From NCBI RefSeq assembly GCF_026544205.1, contig NZ_JALNUI010000001.1, positions 1-64,000 on the forward strand: a stretch of DNA of 64,000 bases, in the 5' to 3' direction. The notes under the pieces are model-generated. The model ran no database searches and was not told where the DNA came from. It worked only from the letters and a program-made list of their open reading frames with translations. Below are positions 47,256-57,129 of the stretch, one piece after another. Numbering within the stretch: the first letter of the stretch is position 1; every line of letters begins with the position of its first letter. The position numbers and the translations under genes were made by a program. This DNA is from Curtobacterium sp. GC_Cur_3 (lineage in GTDB: Bacteria > Actinomycetota > Actinomycetes > Actinomycetales > Microbacteriaceae).

Positions 47256-48197
47256 ATGGTGAACGCCCGAGACGTGCGGTCGGACGACCTCCGCTACCTG
47301 GCTGCGCTGGCGGACAGCGGGCGACTCATCACCGCGGCGAAGGTGCTCGGGGTGGACCACTCGACCGTGTCCCGACGGCTGCACGCCCTCGAGAACGCCC
47401 TGGGCATCCGGGTCCTGAACCGCGGTGACGACGGCTGGGTGCTCACCGACGCCGGTCGGGACCTCCTCGAGCACGCCCGTGCGGTGCAACGTTCGGTCGA
47501 GTCCGTCGCGCAGTACGCCGCGGCGTCCCGGCCCGGCAACGCGGCCGGGACGGTCCGTGTCACCGCTGCCGACGGCTTCGGCACCACCTTCGTCGTGCCG
47601 GCACTGGCACGCGCGCAGCGGGAACACCCCGAGCTCAACGTCGAGCTCGTCACCGGCGCGCGCGAGCTGACGCTGCAGGCGGGCAGCTTCGACATCGCGG
47701 TCACGCTCGGCCCCCCGTCCCCCACCCGTCTCTACGTCGAGCGGCTCTGCGAGTACGACAGCGCCTTCTACGGCACCACGGAGTACTTCGAGGAGCACGG
47801 CAACCCGACGACGCTCGAGGAGCTGCAGGCGCACCGCCTCGTCTTCTTCATCGACGCGATGCAGCGGATCCGGGAACTCGACCTCGCCGATCACCTCGAC
47901 AAGCCGCGGATCGCCTTCAGCTCGACGAACATCTTCGCGCAGCTGGCGGCCGTCCGCGCCGGCGTCGGCATCGGACTCATCTCGAAGTTCATGGCCAGGA
48001 CGATGAGCGACCTCCACCCGATCGCCGCGGAGATCACGCTGCCGCGCGTGCCCGTGTCGATCGCGGTCCGCGAGGACACCATGCGCCGGCCCGCGATCGC
48101 CGTGGTCCGTGAGGCGTTGCACCGTGAGGTGCGGAGCCGTCGCGCTGAGCTCGTCTGGGCCACGTCGGTGGACGACCTCCGGAGCGCGACGGCCTGA
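47256..48197 (+). CDS. LysR-family transcriptional regulator
   Basis: 313 residues. The winged helix-turn-helix at about 12-70 (LITAAKVLGVDHSTVSRRLH) is standard, followed by a periplasmic-binding-like effector domain. The ATG has GGAGG eight bases upstream. It is convergent with the NmrA-like gene and lies close to the fumarase/malic-enzyme operon, a possible target. Its effector is unknown. Confidence 0.9.
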   Translation: MVNARDVRSDDLRYLAALADSGRLITAAKVLGVDHSTVSRRLHALENALGIRVLNRGDDGWVLTDAGRDLLEHARAVQRSVESVAQYAAASRPGNAAGTVRVTAADGFGTTFVVPALARAQREHPELNVELVTGARELTLQAGSFDIAVTLGPPSPTRLYVERLCEYDSAFYGTTEYFEEHGNPTTLEELQAHRLVFFIDAMQRIRELDLADHLDKPRIAFSSTNIFAQLAAVRAGVGIGLISKFMARTMSDLHPIAAEITLPRVPVSIAVREDTMRRPAIAVVREALHREVRSRRAELVWATSVDDLRSATA

Positions 48198-48202
48198 CGG
48201 CC

Positions 48203-48267
48203 GGACGCCCTCGGCGGGCGGACGCCCTCGGCGGGCGGCGCGTGGTGCACCAGCCGTCGAGGGCGTC
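48203..48267. terminator. 17-bp direct repeat and bidirectional hairpin
   Basis: GGACGCCCTCGGCGGGC occurs twice (48203-48219, 48220-48236). The second copy pairs through GACGCCCTCG (48221-48230) with CGAGGGCGTC (48258-48267). It lies between the convergent LysR and NmrA-like genes. Confidence 0.55.
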
Positions 48268-48276
48268 GCGGGGCCG

Positions 48277-48930
48277 CTAGCCGCGCGTGGCGTGGCTGAT
48301 GGCCTCGGCGATGGGTGTGTCCCCGGCCGTGGCCTCGAGGATCTGGCGGCTGATCCGGGTCTCGTGCAGGAGCCCGGCGAGGGTGGCCGCGACGTCGGCG
48401 CGGGTGATGGTGTCGTGGATCTGTGCCGGGCCGAGTGCCACGGTCCCGACGCCCGGGTCGTCCTGCAACGCGGACGGCCGCAGGATGACGTAGTCCAGGT
48501 CGCTCTGGGTGAGCGCGACCTCGGCGTGCTTCTTGACGTCGATGTAGTGGTCGAAGTCCTCGCCGAGGTCCCGTTCCCGCCACGCCTCGGGGAACACGGA
48601 CACCAGGCCGAACCGGGGCCGGTTCGGGAGCAGGTCCGCGGCGGCGATGGCGGTGACGACGCCGTCCCCGTCGATGGCGGTGGTGGCGTCCTGGCTGCCG
48701 CCGGCGCCGGCGGTGAACACGATCGCGTCCGCAGTGCCGATGTGCTCGGCCAGCGCGGCGGGGGTGAGCTGGGTGAGGTGCCCGACGGTCGCGGTGATGC
48801 CCTGCTGCTGCAGGTGCTGCGCCTGCTCGGGTCTCCGGACCAGACCGGTGACGGTGTCGCCGCGCTGGATGAGGTCCGCCACGAGCAGCGACCCCACCCC
48901 GCCCGTGATGCCGATGATGAAGACGTGCAT
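48277..48930 (-). CDS. NAD(P)-binding atypical SDR (NmrA/HSCARG-like)
   Basis: 217 residues. A glycine-rich GITGGVGSLLVADL motif at residues 7-20 is followed by RRPEQ (NADP-type Arg) and no classical YxxxK, typical of atypical SDRs that act as redox sensors or quinone reductases. It is the last gene of the minus-strand unit with fumarase and malic enzyme, 78 bp after fumC. Confidence 0.85.
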   Translation of the reverse strand: MHVFIIGITGGVGSLLVADLIQRGDTVTGLVRRPEQAQHLQQQGITATVGHLTQLTPAALAEHIGTADAIVFTAGAGGSQDATTAIDGDGVVTAIAAADLLPNRPRFGLVSVFPEAWRERDLGEDFDHYIDVKKHAEVALTQSDLDYVILRPSALQDDPGVGTVALGPAQIHDTITRADVAATLAGLLHETRISRQILEATAGDTPIAEAISHATRG

Positions 48931-49008
48931 GGACTGCTCCTGACGTTCGGGTGTGGAGAGGTGTCGATCAGCGGCGCGGGACGGCCCCGCGCGTCCTGCG
49001 GGTGGCGT

Positions 49009-50508
49009 TCAGTCGTCGCCGAGTGTCGTGACCGCCGCGGCGAGGTCCCGCGCCGGGTCACCGACCATCGACCGCGGTTGGACGACACGGTCGAACTCGT
49101 CCGGGTCGATGCCGGACGCGAGCGCGGCGTCCCGCAGGGAGGTCCCCTCGTCGTTGGCCTTGTGCGCGATCCTCGATGCCGCGTCGTACCCGATGACCGG
49201 GGACAGCGCGGTGACGAGCATGAGCGATGCGCCGACGAACCGGTCGATCTGCTCCCGGTCGAGTTCCGTGCCCTCGACGCTGTACCGCCGGAGCTTGTCG
49301 CTCGCGTCGCCCAGGATCCGTGCACTGTGCAGGACGTTGTTGATGATGATCGGGCGCATCGCGTTGAGTTCGAAGTTCCCCTGGGCGCCGGCCGCCGCGA
49401 CGATCGAGTCCTCCCCGATCACCTGCAGGCACACCATGATCATGGCTTCCTGCTGCGTCGGGTTCACCTTGCCGGGCATGATCGACGATCCCGGTTCGTT
49501 CTCCGGGAGCCGCAGCTCGTGGAGCCCGGTCCGTGGACCGGAGGCGAGCCACCGCATGTCGTTGGCGACCTTCAGCAGGGCGACCGCGACGCCACGGAGT
49601 GCGGCGGAGACGGCGACCATCGCGTCGAGTGAGCCCTGCGCCGCGAACTTCGACGGGGCGGTCCGGAACGCCTCGCCGGTCAGCTCGGTGAGCTCGGCCG
49701 CGATCTCGACGTCGAACCCATCGGGCGCGTTGAGCCCGGTGCCGACCGCGGTGCCGCCGGCGGCGAGCTCTCGGACACCGTCGAGCGAGTGCTCGAGCCG
49801 GTCCGCCGCCTGCCGGATCTGCACCGCCCACCCCGACCACTCCTGGCCGACGGTGATGGGCGTCGCGTCCTGTAGGTGGGTGCGGCCGGTCTTGACGACG
49901 TCGACCCAGCGTTCGGCCCTGGCCATGACGGCGTCGGCGAGCTGGCGGACCTGCACCAGGGTGTGGGTGCGCACCTGGAGCACCGTCGCGATGTGCATCG
50001 CGGTGGGGAACGTGTCGTTGGAGGACTGCCCGAGGTTGACGTGGTCGTTCGGGTGGACCGGCGTCTTGCTCCCGATCTCCCCGCCGAGGAGCTGCGAGGC
50101 GCGGTTCGCGAGCACCTCGTTCATGTTCATGTTCGACTGGGTCCCGGAACCCGTCTGCCAGACGTACAGCGGGAACTGCTCGTCGAGCTCGCCGGCGGTG
50201 GCCTCGTCCGCGGCGCGCACGATGGCTTCGGTGCGGGCGTCGTCGAGCCGCCCGCCCGCGTGGTTGACGAGCGCGGCCGCCTTCTTCACGTACCCGTACG
50301 CGTGGTAGACCTCCTTCGGCATGCGGTCGTCCCCGATCGAGAAGTGCAGCAGCGATCGCTGCGTCTGCGCTCCCCAGTAGTGGGCGGCCGGCACCTCGAT
50401 GTCGCCCATCGAGTCGCTCTCGACACGGCTCCCCCTCGCCCCGGTGCCGATGGGCACCTCGCGGAACTCCAGGTCGTCATCGTCGTGGTGTGCGTCCTGC
50501 GTTGCCAT
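49009..50508 (-). CDS. fumC: Class II fumarate hydratase FumC
   Basis: 499 residues, slightly longer than E. coli FumC (467) through a charged N-terminal leader. The superfamily signature GSSIMPGKVNP, the substrate sites GSGTQSNMNMNEV and HPNDHVNLGQSSND, and the C-terminal domain are intact. It converts fumarate and malate without an iron-sulfur cluster. It is followed by an NmrA-like gene and directly preceded by the malic enzyme gene, so malate metabolism is the shared theme. Confidence 0.95.
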   Translation of the reverse strand: MATQDAHHDDDDLEFREVPIGTGARGSRVESDSMGDIEVPAAHYWGAQTQRSLLHFSIGDDRMPKEVYHAYGYVKKAAALVNHAGGRLDDARTEAIVRAADEATAGELDEQFPLYVWQTGSGTQSNMNMNEVLANRASQLLGGEIGSKTPVHPNDHVNLGQSSNDTFPTAMHIATVLQVRTHTLVQVRQLADAVMARAERWVDVVKTGRTHLQDATPITVGQEWSGWAVQIRQAADRLEHSLDGVRELAAGGTAVGTGLNAPDGFDVEIAAELTELTGEAFRTAPSKFAAQGSLDAMVAVSAALRGVAVALLKVANDMRWLASGPRTGLHELRLPENEPGSSIMPGKVNPTQQEAMIMVCLQVIGEDSIVAAAGAQGNFELNAMRPIIINNVLHSARILGDASDKLRRYSVEGTELDREQIDRFVGASLMLVTALSPVIGYDAASRIAHKANDEGTSLRDAALASGIDPDEFDRVVQPRSMVGDPARDLAAAVTTLGDD

Positions 50509-50511
50509 GGC

Positions 50512-52185
50512 TCAGCGCTCCTGGGTGCCGTAGACGGGCTGCCACATGGCGTCGTGGACCGCCTGGGTCAGCTCGGAGTCGGTCGCGAACTCGACGGTCG
50601 CGACCCCGTCTGCCGCTGCAGCCCGTGCCACGGCGAAGGCGGCGATGGCGGACGACGCCCGGAGGTTCTCGACGGGCGGGAGCAAGGACGCGCCCAGGGC
50701 CGTCGCATCGACCTGGTCCGCCACGGCTTCGGCCGCTGCGAGCAGCATGCCGTCCGTGATCCGGGTCGCCCGCGAGACGACGGCACCGAGGCCGAGTCCC
50801 GGGTACAGCAGGGAGTTGTTCGCCTGCCCGATCGTGAAGGTCGTCCCGTCGTGCTCGAAGGGGTCCGTGGGGATCCCGACCGCCACGAAGGCCTTCCCGT
50901 CCGACCACGTGACGGCGTCGTCGGGCATCACCTCGATCCGTTCCGTCGGGTTCGACAGGGGCAACAGGACAGGTCGATCGACCCCGGCACACAGCGCCTC
51001 GACGACCTCCTTCGTGAACGCACCGTGCGCGGTGGACGTGCCGATGAGGACGGTCGGCCGTACCTGCTGCACGACGGTGAGCAGGTCGATCACCCCGTGC
51101 TCCCGGTTCCAGCCCGCGACCTCGGCCGCGGGGCGTGCGTACTGCGCCTGGTAGTTCGGCAGGTCCGCCATGTCGTCGGTGACGAGTCCGTGCTTGTCGA
51201 TGAGCCAGATCCGCGCCCGGGCGTCGGCGGCGCTCAACCCGTCCCGGACCATGCCGGCGGCGATCTGGTCGGCCATCCCGGTCCCTGCGGTCCCCGCGCC
51301 GAAGACGACGAGCCGCTGGTCGGCGAAGGTCTGCTTCGTGACGCGCATCGCCGAGATGAGGCTCGCGACGACGATCGCGCCGGTGCCCTGCATGTCGTCG
51401 TTGAAGATGCGGTGGCGGTCGCGGTACTCGTCGAGGATGCGGCGCGCGTTCTGCGGGCCGAAGTCCTCGAAGTGCAGGATCGCTCGGGGGAAGAGCGCAG
51501 CGGCGACGGTCACGTACCGGTCGATGAACTCGTCGTAGCGTTCCCCGCCGACCCGCGCATGCCGGTTCCCCAGGTAGGCGGGGTCGTTCAGCAGCGCCGC
51601 GTTGTCCGTCCCGCAGTCGAGGCTCACAGCGATGACCCGCCCGGGGTCGATGCCGGCAGCCGCCGTGTAGATGGCGAGCTTCCCCACGGAGATGTCCACG
51701 CCGTTGACACCCCAGTCACCGATGCCGAGGATCTCCTCGGCATCGGTGCAGACGATCAGGTCGACGTCGTCGGGGCCGTACCCGAAGGTGCGGAGCGTCG
51801 GCTCGATGTCCTCGATCCGGTCGATGGAGAGGTAGGCGGCCTGCGAGACTCGGTAGTCCCGGCTCCAGTCCTTGATCGCCTGTCCGACCGTCGGGTCGTA
51901 GACGACCGGGAGGAGCTCGCGGAGGTGGTCGCCGAGGACCCGGAAGTACAGCGTCTCGTTGCGCTCGTGGAGGAGTTCGAGGTAGGTGAACCGCTCCATG
52001 GCCGTGGTCTTGCGCTGCAGTTGTGCCCAGCAGCGAGCGGCCTGCTCGTCCAGGGTCTCGACGGCCGCTGGGAGCCGGCCGGTGATGCCGAGCTGCCGCC
52101 GCGCCTCGTGCGAGGTGGCGGTGCCGTGGTTCCGGAGCGGGTCGGTGAGGACTGCCCGGGCTTCGTTCGGTGTGGAGATGCTCAC
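50512..52185 (-). CDS. maeA: NAD-type malic enzyme
   Basis: 557 residues, the size of E. coli MaeA. The N-terminal malic domain (FRVLGDHLRELLPVVYDPTVG, with the metal motif ILHFEDFG) is followed by the NAD-binding domain with VVFGAGTAGTG. It oxidatively decarboxylates malate to pyruvate. It sits 3 bp before fumC and 37 bp after an SDR gene, consistent with an operon for moving dicarboxylic acids into pyruvate. Confidence 0.93.
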   Translation of the reverse strand: MSISTPNEARAVLTDPLRNHGTATSHEARRQLGITGRLPAAVETLDEQAARCWAQLQRKTTAMERFTYLELLHERNETLYFRVLGDHLRELLPVVYDPTVGQAIKDWSRDYRVSQAAYLSIDRIEDIEPTLRTFGYGPDDVDLIVCTDAEEILGIGDWGVNGVDISVGKLAIYTAAAGIDPGRVIAVSLDCGTDNAALLNDPAYLGNRHARVGGERYDEFIDRYVTVAAALFPRAILHFEDFGPQNARRILDEYRDRHRIFNDDMQGTGAIVVASLISAMRVTKQTFADQRLVVFGAGTAGTGMADQIAAGMVRDGLSAADARARIWLIDKHGLVTDDMADLPNYQAQYARPAAEVAGWNREHGVIDLLTVVQQVRPTVLIGTSTAHGAFTKEVVEALCAGVDRPVLLPLSNPTERIEVMPDDAVTWSDGKAFVAVGIPTDPFEHDGTTFTIGQANNSLLYPGLGLGAVVSRATRITDGMLLAAAEAVADQVDATALGASLLPPVENLRASSAIAAFAVARAAAADGVATVEFATDSELTQAVHDAMWQPVYGTQER

Positions 52186-52222
52186 GACGTTCCTTCTGAT
52201 CGAGCTGCCTGGGGTCGGGTGG

Positions 52223-53110
52223 TCAGGGGGCGGTGATCGGGTCCTGGTCGTCCCGGAGCTGCTCGGGCTGCATGTCGAAGGCGTTCTGGATGCCCGCGTT
52301 CCGCGTCCCGAGTCCGTCGGTCGTCTTCTTCGACCACGGCGCCTCGATGAGCTGCTTGGTCTCCTCGGTCATCGACGTCGGCTCGAGGTTCCGGTACGAG
52401 TCGATCTCTCCCGCAGCGAGCGCGGTGAGCGTCGCGTAGACGGGTTCCGGGTTGAACTGCTCGCGGGGGAACGCGAGCTTCGAGTAGTCGTACAGGCGCT
52501 GCGACGCGTCGTCGTCCCAGCCCTCCCAGGTCTGGAAGATGCGGTCGTTGAAGCCGGTGAGGAACGGCCCGGGGTTCATGGTGGCGACCTCGACGCCGTA
52601 CTCCTGCAGCTCGTCCTTCATGCTCTCCGCGATCGCCTCGACGGCGTGCTTCGAGGCCGAGTAGATGCCGGTGAACGGGTTCACGTTCAGGCCCTCGCGC
52701 GAGGAGACCCAGATGATCCTGCCGGTGCCGCGCTGCGCCATCTGCTTCGCGATCCCCTGGGTGAGCAGCAGCGGGCCGGTGACGTTGACGTCGAACTGGT
52801 GGCGGATGTTCCACTCCGGGATGTCGACCGTCGCACCACCCTCGCCGACTCCGGCGTTGTTGACGAGGATCTCGATCCCCCAGTCGAGCGCCTTGCGACG
52901 GTCGCCCTCGACGGTGACGTCGAGCTTGCTGACGTGCAGCGACACACCGCGTGCGGCTGCCTGACGCTTGAGCGTCTGCACCTGCCCGTAGATCTCGACG
53001 GTGGCGTGGACGTCGAAGCCCTTCTCGGCGAGGCGGAACGCGACCTCCTGCCCGAAACCGGTTCCGGCTCCGGTGATGAGGACCTTCTTGAGTGCGGTTG
53101 ACGGTGACAT
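52223..53110 (-). CDS. Short-chain dehydrogenase/reductase (cis-retinol/3-oxoacyl-like)
   Basis: 295 residues. TGAGTGFGQE (cofactor), NNAGVGEGG and YSASKHAVEAI are intact, so it should be an active NAD(P) oxidoreductase. The C-terminus (from about 225) is extended with TEETKQLIE and a Gln/Asp-rich tail. The ATG at 53108-53110 is preceded by AGG only. It is the first gene of the unit with malic enzyme and fumarase. The 308-bp leader carries a TGCAC-N7-GGGCA variant palindrome. Confidence 0.88.
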   Translation of the reverse strand: MSPSTALKKVLITGAGTGFGQEVAFRLAEKGFDVHATVEIYGQVQTLKRQAAARGVSLHVSKLDVTVEGDRRKALDWGIEILVNNAGVGEGGATVDIPEWNIRHQFDVNVTGPLLLTQGIAKQMAQRGTGRIIWVSSREGLNVNPFTGIYSASKHAVEAIAESMKDELQEYGVEVATMNPGPFLTGFNDRIFQTWEGWDDDASQRLYDYSKLAFPREQFNPEPVYATLTALAAGEIDSYRNLEPTSMTEETKQLIEAPWSKKTTDGLGTRNAGIQNAFDMQPEQLRDDQDPITAP

Positions 53111-53418
53111 GACGACCTGTCTGTTCGTGTGCGGAGGACGGTGGCGGACGGACCCCGGGGACACCACGGAGCGGTCCGAGCGGTCAGGGGGATGCGCTCG
53201 AACGGAGACGGGGTGGTCCACAGGGTCGGGTGGGACGACGAGGCAGCGCTCCGGGTGGCACGTCAGCGGGGAGAGCGACGGTGTCCACCTCGGGACGACT
53301 GGCTACGAGATCGACTGTAGGACTGCTTCGGCGGGTCCGTTGCGGGAGATCTGCACACCGGGTGGGCAGAAGCGCACACGGCGACGTCGTCGCGGCGCGG
53401 CGATGCGGAGCGCCGGCA
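53111..53418. promoter_or_regulatory. 308-bp intergenic region with variant TGCAC palindrome
   Basis: No gene is visible. At 53352-53368 TGCACACCGGGTGGGCA matches the perfect palindromes at 57046-57062 and 59245-59261 in spacing (TGCAC-N7-GTGCA, one arm base changed). The 11-mer CTGCACACCGG is identical to 57045-57055. The promoter of the downstream SDR-malic enzyme-fumarase unit should lie here. Confidence 0.5.
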
Positions 53419-55488
53419 TCAGGGCCTCCTCCTGGCGGGTGGGGACGACCTGCTCAGGCGTGCAGCGGTCGGGAGCACGTCGCGAGCCGTCTGCTCGAGG
53501 GCTTCGACCTGCGCGCAGGCCCACACGCTGAACGCGGCAGCCGGATCCGCCGATCGTGGCACGCGGGGTTGCTCGTCGACAGCCGGCGCGGTGGTGGTCT
53601 GCTCCGCCGTCGCACCCAGGCGGATCCCCCGCGCGAGTGCACGCACCTGCCCTCGGTACCGTTCGGCTGCCGCGGTGAGCGCGCTGGCCTGTGCCGGGGA
53701 CGGGTCGAGGTGGTGCTCCTGCCGGAGGTGGGACCCGAGGTCCAGGATCGCGTCCGCGGCCTCCCGGGCCTCCGACGGCGCGGCGACGAGCCGGATCGAC
53801 GCCACGGGTGACGCGGCGGTGCTCCGGTGTTCGAGCAGGAACTCCCGGAAGGCGTCGTCGAGTCTGCGGCCCGCTGCCACCGCGGATCGCCGGGCGGTCA
53901 GCGCGGAGCCACGGTCAGCGGCTGACGCTGCAGCGCTGACGACCTCGACGACGTAGTCCGCGGAGGCCTCGTACGCCGCAGCGAGGTCTGCTCGGAAGGC
54001 GGTGACGACCCCGCTCGGCCAGAGCAGCCACCCGAGCACGGCGCTGACGGACGCCCCGAGGAGGACGTCCCCGAGCCGGATCAGCCCGATCGTCGGCTGT
54101 TGGGGAGCGGCGAGTGCGAACAGGCCGAGGATCGCGGTCGAGAACGCGGCTTGGCCGACGAGGAACGGGAACACCTCCGGGGAGAACGCCATGACCGCGA
54201 GCGCCACGGGCACCACCACCCAGGTGATCCATCCCGCGTGCGGGGTGAGGAGGAGCACCAGTTCCGCGACGACCACACCGACGACGGTGCCGAGCACGGC
54301 CTGCCATGCGGACCGGGCGGTCCCGACGGCGTTCGTCCGCAGGACAGCGAGCGTTCCGAAGGCGACCCAGAACGCGTGCTCGGCGCCGACGAGGTTCGCC
54401 GCGGTGATCGAGACCGCGAGGGTCGCTCCCGTCCGGACGCTGTTCCGCAGCCAGGCGGATCGCCAGGACCAGTGACTCCGGAGCGTGTCGGACACGTACC
54501 GGTGTGCGCGTCCCCCTCCACCGGACGCCGCCTCGACCAGCGCGATGGTCCGCTGCAGCAGCTGGTGTGCGGGCCACGCCTTGGCGGCACGGTCGCCCAG
54601 GTACCGCAGCTCGCGCTGTTCACGGAGGTCCTCCAGCCGGGCGCGCACGTCGAGGAGTGCGCTGGTCACGTCCGTTCCCTGGAGGCGCAATCGGACGACG
54701 TGCAGGGCCGCACCGATGGCGGTCCGCTCGGCGTCGTCCACGACGGTCTCGTCCGACTCCCCCGTCGCCGTGACGGCGTCGTCGACGGCGAGCACGGCGT
54801 TGATGACGACCAGGAGACGTCTGCCGCCGGGTCGGAACCCCTCGGGGCGACGCGGTTGGGTGGAGAAGGACTCGCGGAGGGTCTGCACCTGCGGGGCAGC
54901 CCGACGAGTCCGGAGCCGCAGCATGAGACCCAGCAGGGCGTCTCGGGTCTGGTCACGGAGCGGGTCGTCCGTGGCGGTCGGGAGGACGAACGCCTTGGCG
55001 GCGACGACCAGCACCGCCGCGACACCCCACGCTGCGAGGCGCGGCAGGACGGCGTCCACCCCCGCCGGGACGGTCGCCGCGAGCGCCAGGGCGAACAGGA
55101 GCACCGGTGTGGCGAGCGCGACACTCGAGCTCACGACGCCCGCGAACGCGATCGCGAAGGCGAGCAGCCCGACGCCGACCGTCGCCGAGACGGCCGAGGA
55201 CGACAGTGCGGTCCCCACGGCGATGAGCGCGCTCGTCGCCACGGCGACCCCGATGGTCCTCCGGAGTCGTGCCGGCCCGCTGAAGTCGACGAACACGATC
55301 TGCATGATCGAGCCGAAGGCCGCGAACAGCGCGACGTCGGCCGGGAGGAACCCCCGGGCGACGGCGAACGCCGTCGGTGCGACCACCGCGACCCGCAGCG
55401 CCCGCCGGCGAGCGGACACGGGAACCCGGCGGAGCAGCCGCTGGTCGAGGCGCACACGCTGGGTGGAGTCGACGACTGCGTCGCGCAT
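53419..55488 (-). CDS. FUSC-family membrane protein (aromatic-acid/efflux-exporter-like)
   Basis: 689 residues with two blocks of hydrophobic helices (about 25-175 and 350-500) separated by soluble regions, the FUSC/YccC-type arrangement. The second block begins after RSHWSWRSAWLRNSVRTGAT, the FUSC_2 signature region. Members are proposed exporters of aromatic carboxylic acids or other organic anions. Its ATG overlaps the aldehyde dehydrogenase stop by 1 bp, so the two are co-translated, pointing to detoxification of an aldehyde and its acid. Confidence 0.85.
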   Translation of the reverse strand: MRDAVVDSTQRVRLDQRLLRRVPVSARRRALRVAVVAPTAFAVARGFLPADVALFAAFGSIMQIVFVDFSGPARLRRTIGVAVATSALIAVGTALSSSAVSATVGVGLLAFAIAFAGVVSSSVALATPVLLFALALAATVPAGVDAVLPRLAAWGVAAVLVVAAKAFVLPTATDDPLRDQTRDALLGLMLRLRTRRAAPQVQTLRESFSTQPRRPEGFRPGGRRLLVVINAVLAVDDAVTATGESDETVVDDAERTAIGAALHVVRLRLQGTDVTSALLDVRARLEDLREQRELRYLGDRAAKAWPAHQLLQRTIALVEAASGGGGRAHRYVSDTLRSHWSWRSAWLRNSVRTGATLAVSITAANLVGAEHAFWVAFGTLAVLRTNAVGTARSAWQAVLGTVVGVVVAELVLLLTPHAGWITWVVVPVALAVMAFSPEVFPFLVGQAAFSTAILGLFALAAPQQPTIGLIRLGDVLLGASVSAVLGWLLWPSGVVTAFRADLAAAYEASADYVVEVVSAAASAADRGSALTARRSAVAAGRRLDDAFREFLLEHRSTAASPVASIRLVAAPSEAREAADAILDLGSHLRQEHHLDPSPAQASALTAAAERYRGQVRALARGIRLGATAEQTTTAPAVDEQPRVPRSADPAAAFSVWACAQVEALEQTARDVLPTAARLSRSSPPARRRP

Positions 55489-56957
55489 CAGAGATCGATG
55501 GCGACGTACTTGTCCTCGACGTACTCCTCGATGCCCTCGGAGCCGCCTTCACGACCGAACCCGGACTGCTTCACCCCGCCGAACGGTGCCTGCGGGTTCG
55601 AGACGAGCCCCCTGTTGAGGCCGACCATCCCGGACTGGATCGCCTCGCTGACGCGGAGCCCGCGGCGGAGGTCGTTCGTGTACACGTACGACACGAGCCC
55701 GTACTCGGTGTCGTTCGCGTCGGCGATCGCCTGCTCCTCGTCGGAGAACGTGAACACGGGGGCGACCGGCCCGAACAGCTCGGCCTGTCGCAGCTCGGCG
55801 TCCTCCGGGATGCCCGTGAGGATCGTCGGCTCGTAGAAGTACCCGGGGCGGTCCGGCGCCTCCCCGCCGATGAGGGCGTGCGCGCCGCGGTCGAGCGCGT
55901 CCTGCACGAGGCCGGAGGTGGTCGTCCGCTGCGCGGCGTCGATGAGTGGCCCCATGGTCACGCCCTCGTCGGTGCCGCGCCCGAGGGTGAGCGCCTGCAT
56001 GCGGCTCGTGAGCTTGTCGATGAACTCCTCGGCGACGCTGTCCGCGACGTGGAAGCGGTTGGCCGCGACGCACGCCTCACCGTTGTTGCGCATCTTCGCG
56101 ATCATCGCACCGTCGACGGCGGCGTCGACGTCGGCGTCGTCGAAGACGAGGAAGGGGGCGTTGCCGCCGAGTTCCATCGACGTGCGCAGCAACTGGTCGG
56201 CCGCCTGCTTCACGAGCGCCTTGCCGACCGGCGTCGAGCCGGTGAAGGAGAGCTTCCGGAGCCGCGGGTCCGCGATCACCGCCGCGAGGGTGTCCTTCGC
56301 GTTCCCGGTCGTGATGACGTTCAGCACACCCGTCGGCAGTCCGGCGTCGGCGAGGATCGACGCCAACGCCAGCGACGACAGCGGCGTCTGTGCCGCGGGC
56401 TTCAGGATCATGGTGCAGCCGGCGGCGATCGCGGGCCCGATCTTCCGCGTCGCCATGGCGAGCGGGAAGTTCCACGGGGTGATCAGCAGGCACGGTCCGA
56501 CCGGCTGCTTCATCGTCAGGATCCGGCCGTCGCCGTCGGAGTGACGGTTGTACCGCCCGTCCATCCGGACCGCCTCCTCGGAGAACCAGCGGAAGAACTC
56601 CGCCGCGTAGGCGATCTCCGCCTTCGCCTCCTCGACCGGCTTCCCCATCTCGAGGGTGTTGATGAGGGCGAGCTCGTCGGTGCGCTCCACGATGAGCTCG
56701 TACGCCTTCCGCAGGATCTCGCCGCGTCGACGTGGTGCCAGTGCCGCGAAGGCGGCGCCAGCGTCGACGGCGGCGTCCAGGGCCTGCACGGCGTCGTCCG
56801 CGGTCGCGTCCGCGACCTCGCAGAGCGTCTCGCCCGTCGACGGGTCCTCGACGGCGAACACCCCGTTCGCAGCGGTGGCCCAGTCGCCGCCGATGAGCAA
56901 CTGCTTCCGCACGCCGTCGACGACCTGCGCTTCACGACTCGAACTGATCACGGCCAT
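55488..56957 (-). CDS. NAD(P)-dependent aldehyde dehydrogenase (succinate-semialdehyde dehydrogenase-like)
   Basis: 489 residues. Catalytic Cys296 (GEACVAAN), general base Glu262 (MELGG), the cofactor loop FTGSTPVGKAL and the oxyanion Asn in PWNFP are intact. The overall pattern is closest to GabD-type succinate-semialdehyde dehydrogenases, but the true aldehyde is unknown. The ATG at 56955-56957 has AGGAGG upstream. It is divergent from the NemR-like regulator; the region between holds both shared palindromes. Confidence 0.92.
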   Translation of the reverse strand: MAVISSSREAQVVDGVRKQLLIGGDWATAANGVFAVEDPSTGETLCEVADATADDAVQALDAAVDAGAAFAALAPRRRGEILRKAYELIVERTDELALINTLEMGKPVEEAKAEIAYAAEFFRWFSEEAVRMDGRYNRHSDGDGRILTMKQPVGPCLLITPWNFPLAMATRKIGPAIAAGCTMILKPAAQTPLSSLALASILADAGLPTGVLNVITTGNAKDTLAAVIADPRLRKLSFTGSTPVGKALVKQAADQLLRTSMELGGNAPFLVFDDADVDAAVDGAMIAKMRNNGEACVAANRFHVADSVAEEFIDKLTSRMQALTLGRGTDEGVTMGPLIDAAQRTTTSGLVQDALDRGAHALIGGEAPDRPGYFYEPTILTGIPEDAELRQAELFGPVAPVFTFSDEEQAIADANDTEYGLVSYVYTNDLRRGLRVSEAIQSGMVGLNRGLVSNPQAPFGGVKQSGFGREGGSEGIEEYVEDKYVAIDL

Positions 56958-57035
56958 GGCTGTCCTCCTGCGAGATGGGCGGCGGACGAACGACCCGCCG
57001 TTGCGAACGGTAGGCGTAGCGCTCACTGCCGGGAC

Positions 57036-57062
57036 TGTGCAGTTCTGCACACCGGATGTGCA
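57036..57062. promoter_or_regulatory. Overlapping palindromes TGTGCAG-N2-CTGCACA and TGCAC-N7-GTGCA
   Basis: 57036-57051 forms 7+2+7 symmetry, and 57046-57062 is a perfect TGCACA-N5-TGTGCA. They lie about 80-105 bp before the aldehyde dehydrogenase start. The second motif recurs at 59245-59261 and, with one change, at 53352-53368. Confidence 0.6.
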
Positions 57063-57093
57063 CGGTTCACGACGGTCTCCACCACATCAGCAC

Positions 57094-57108
57094 TAGACGA
57101 CTGGTCTA
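57094..57108. promoter_or_regulatory. TetR operator TAGAC-N5-GTCTA (copy 1)
   Basis: TAGACGACTGGTCTA lies 22 bp before the TetR gene, in the divergent region shared with the aldehyde dehydrogenase gene. The 20 bases 57091-57110 are identical to 57777-57796. NemR-type regulators bind TAGAC...GTCTA palindromes. Confidence 0.78.
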
Positions 57109-57129
57109 CTGGAGCGGTACGTTCTCCTC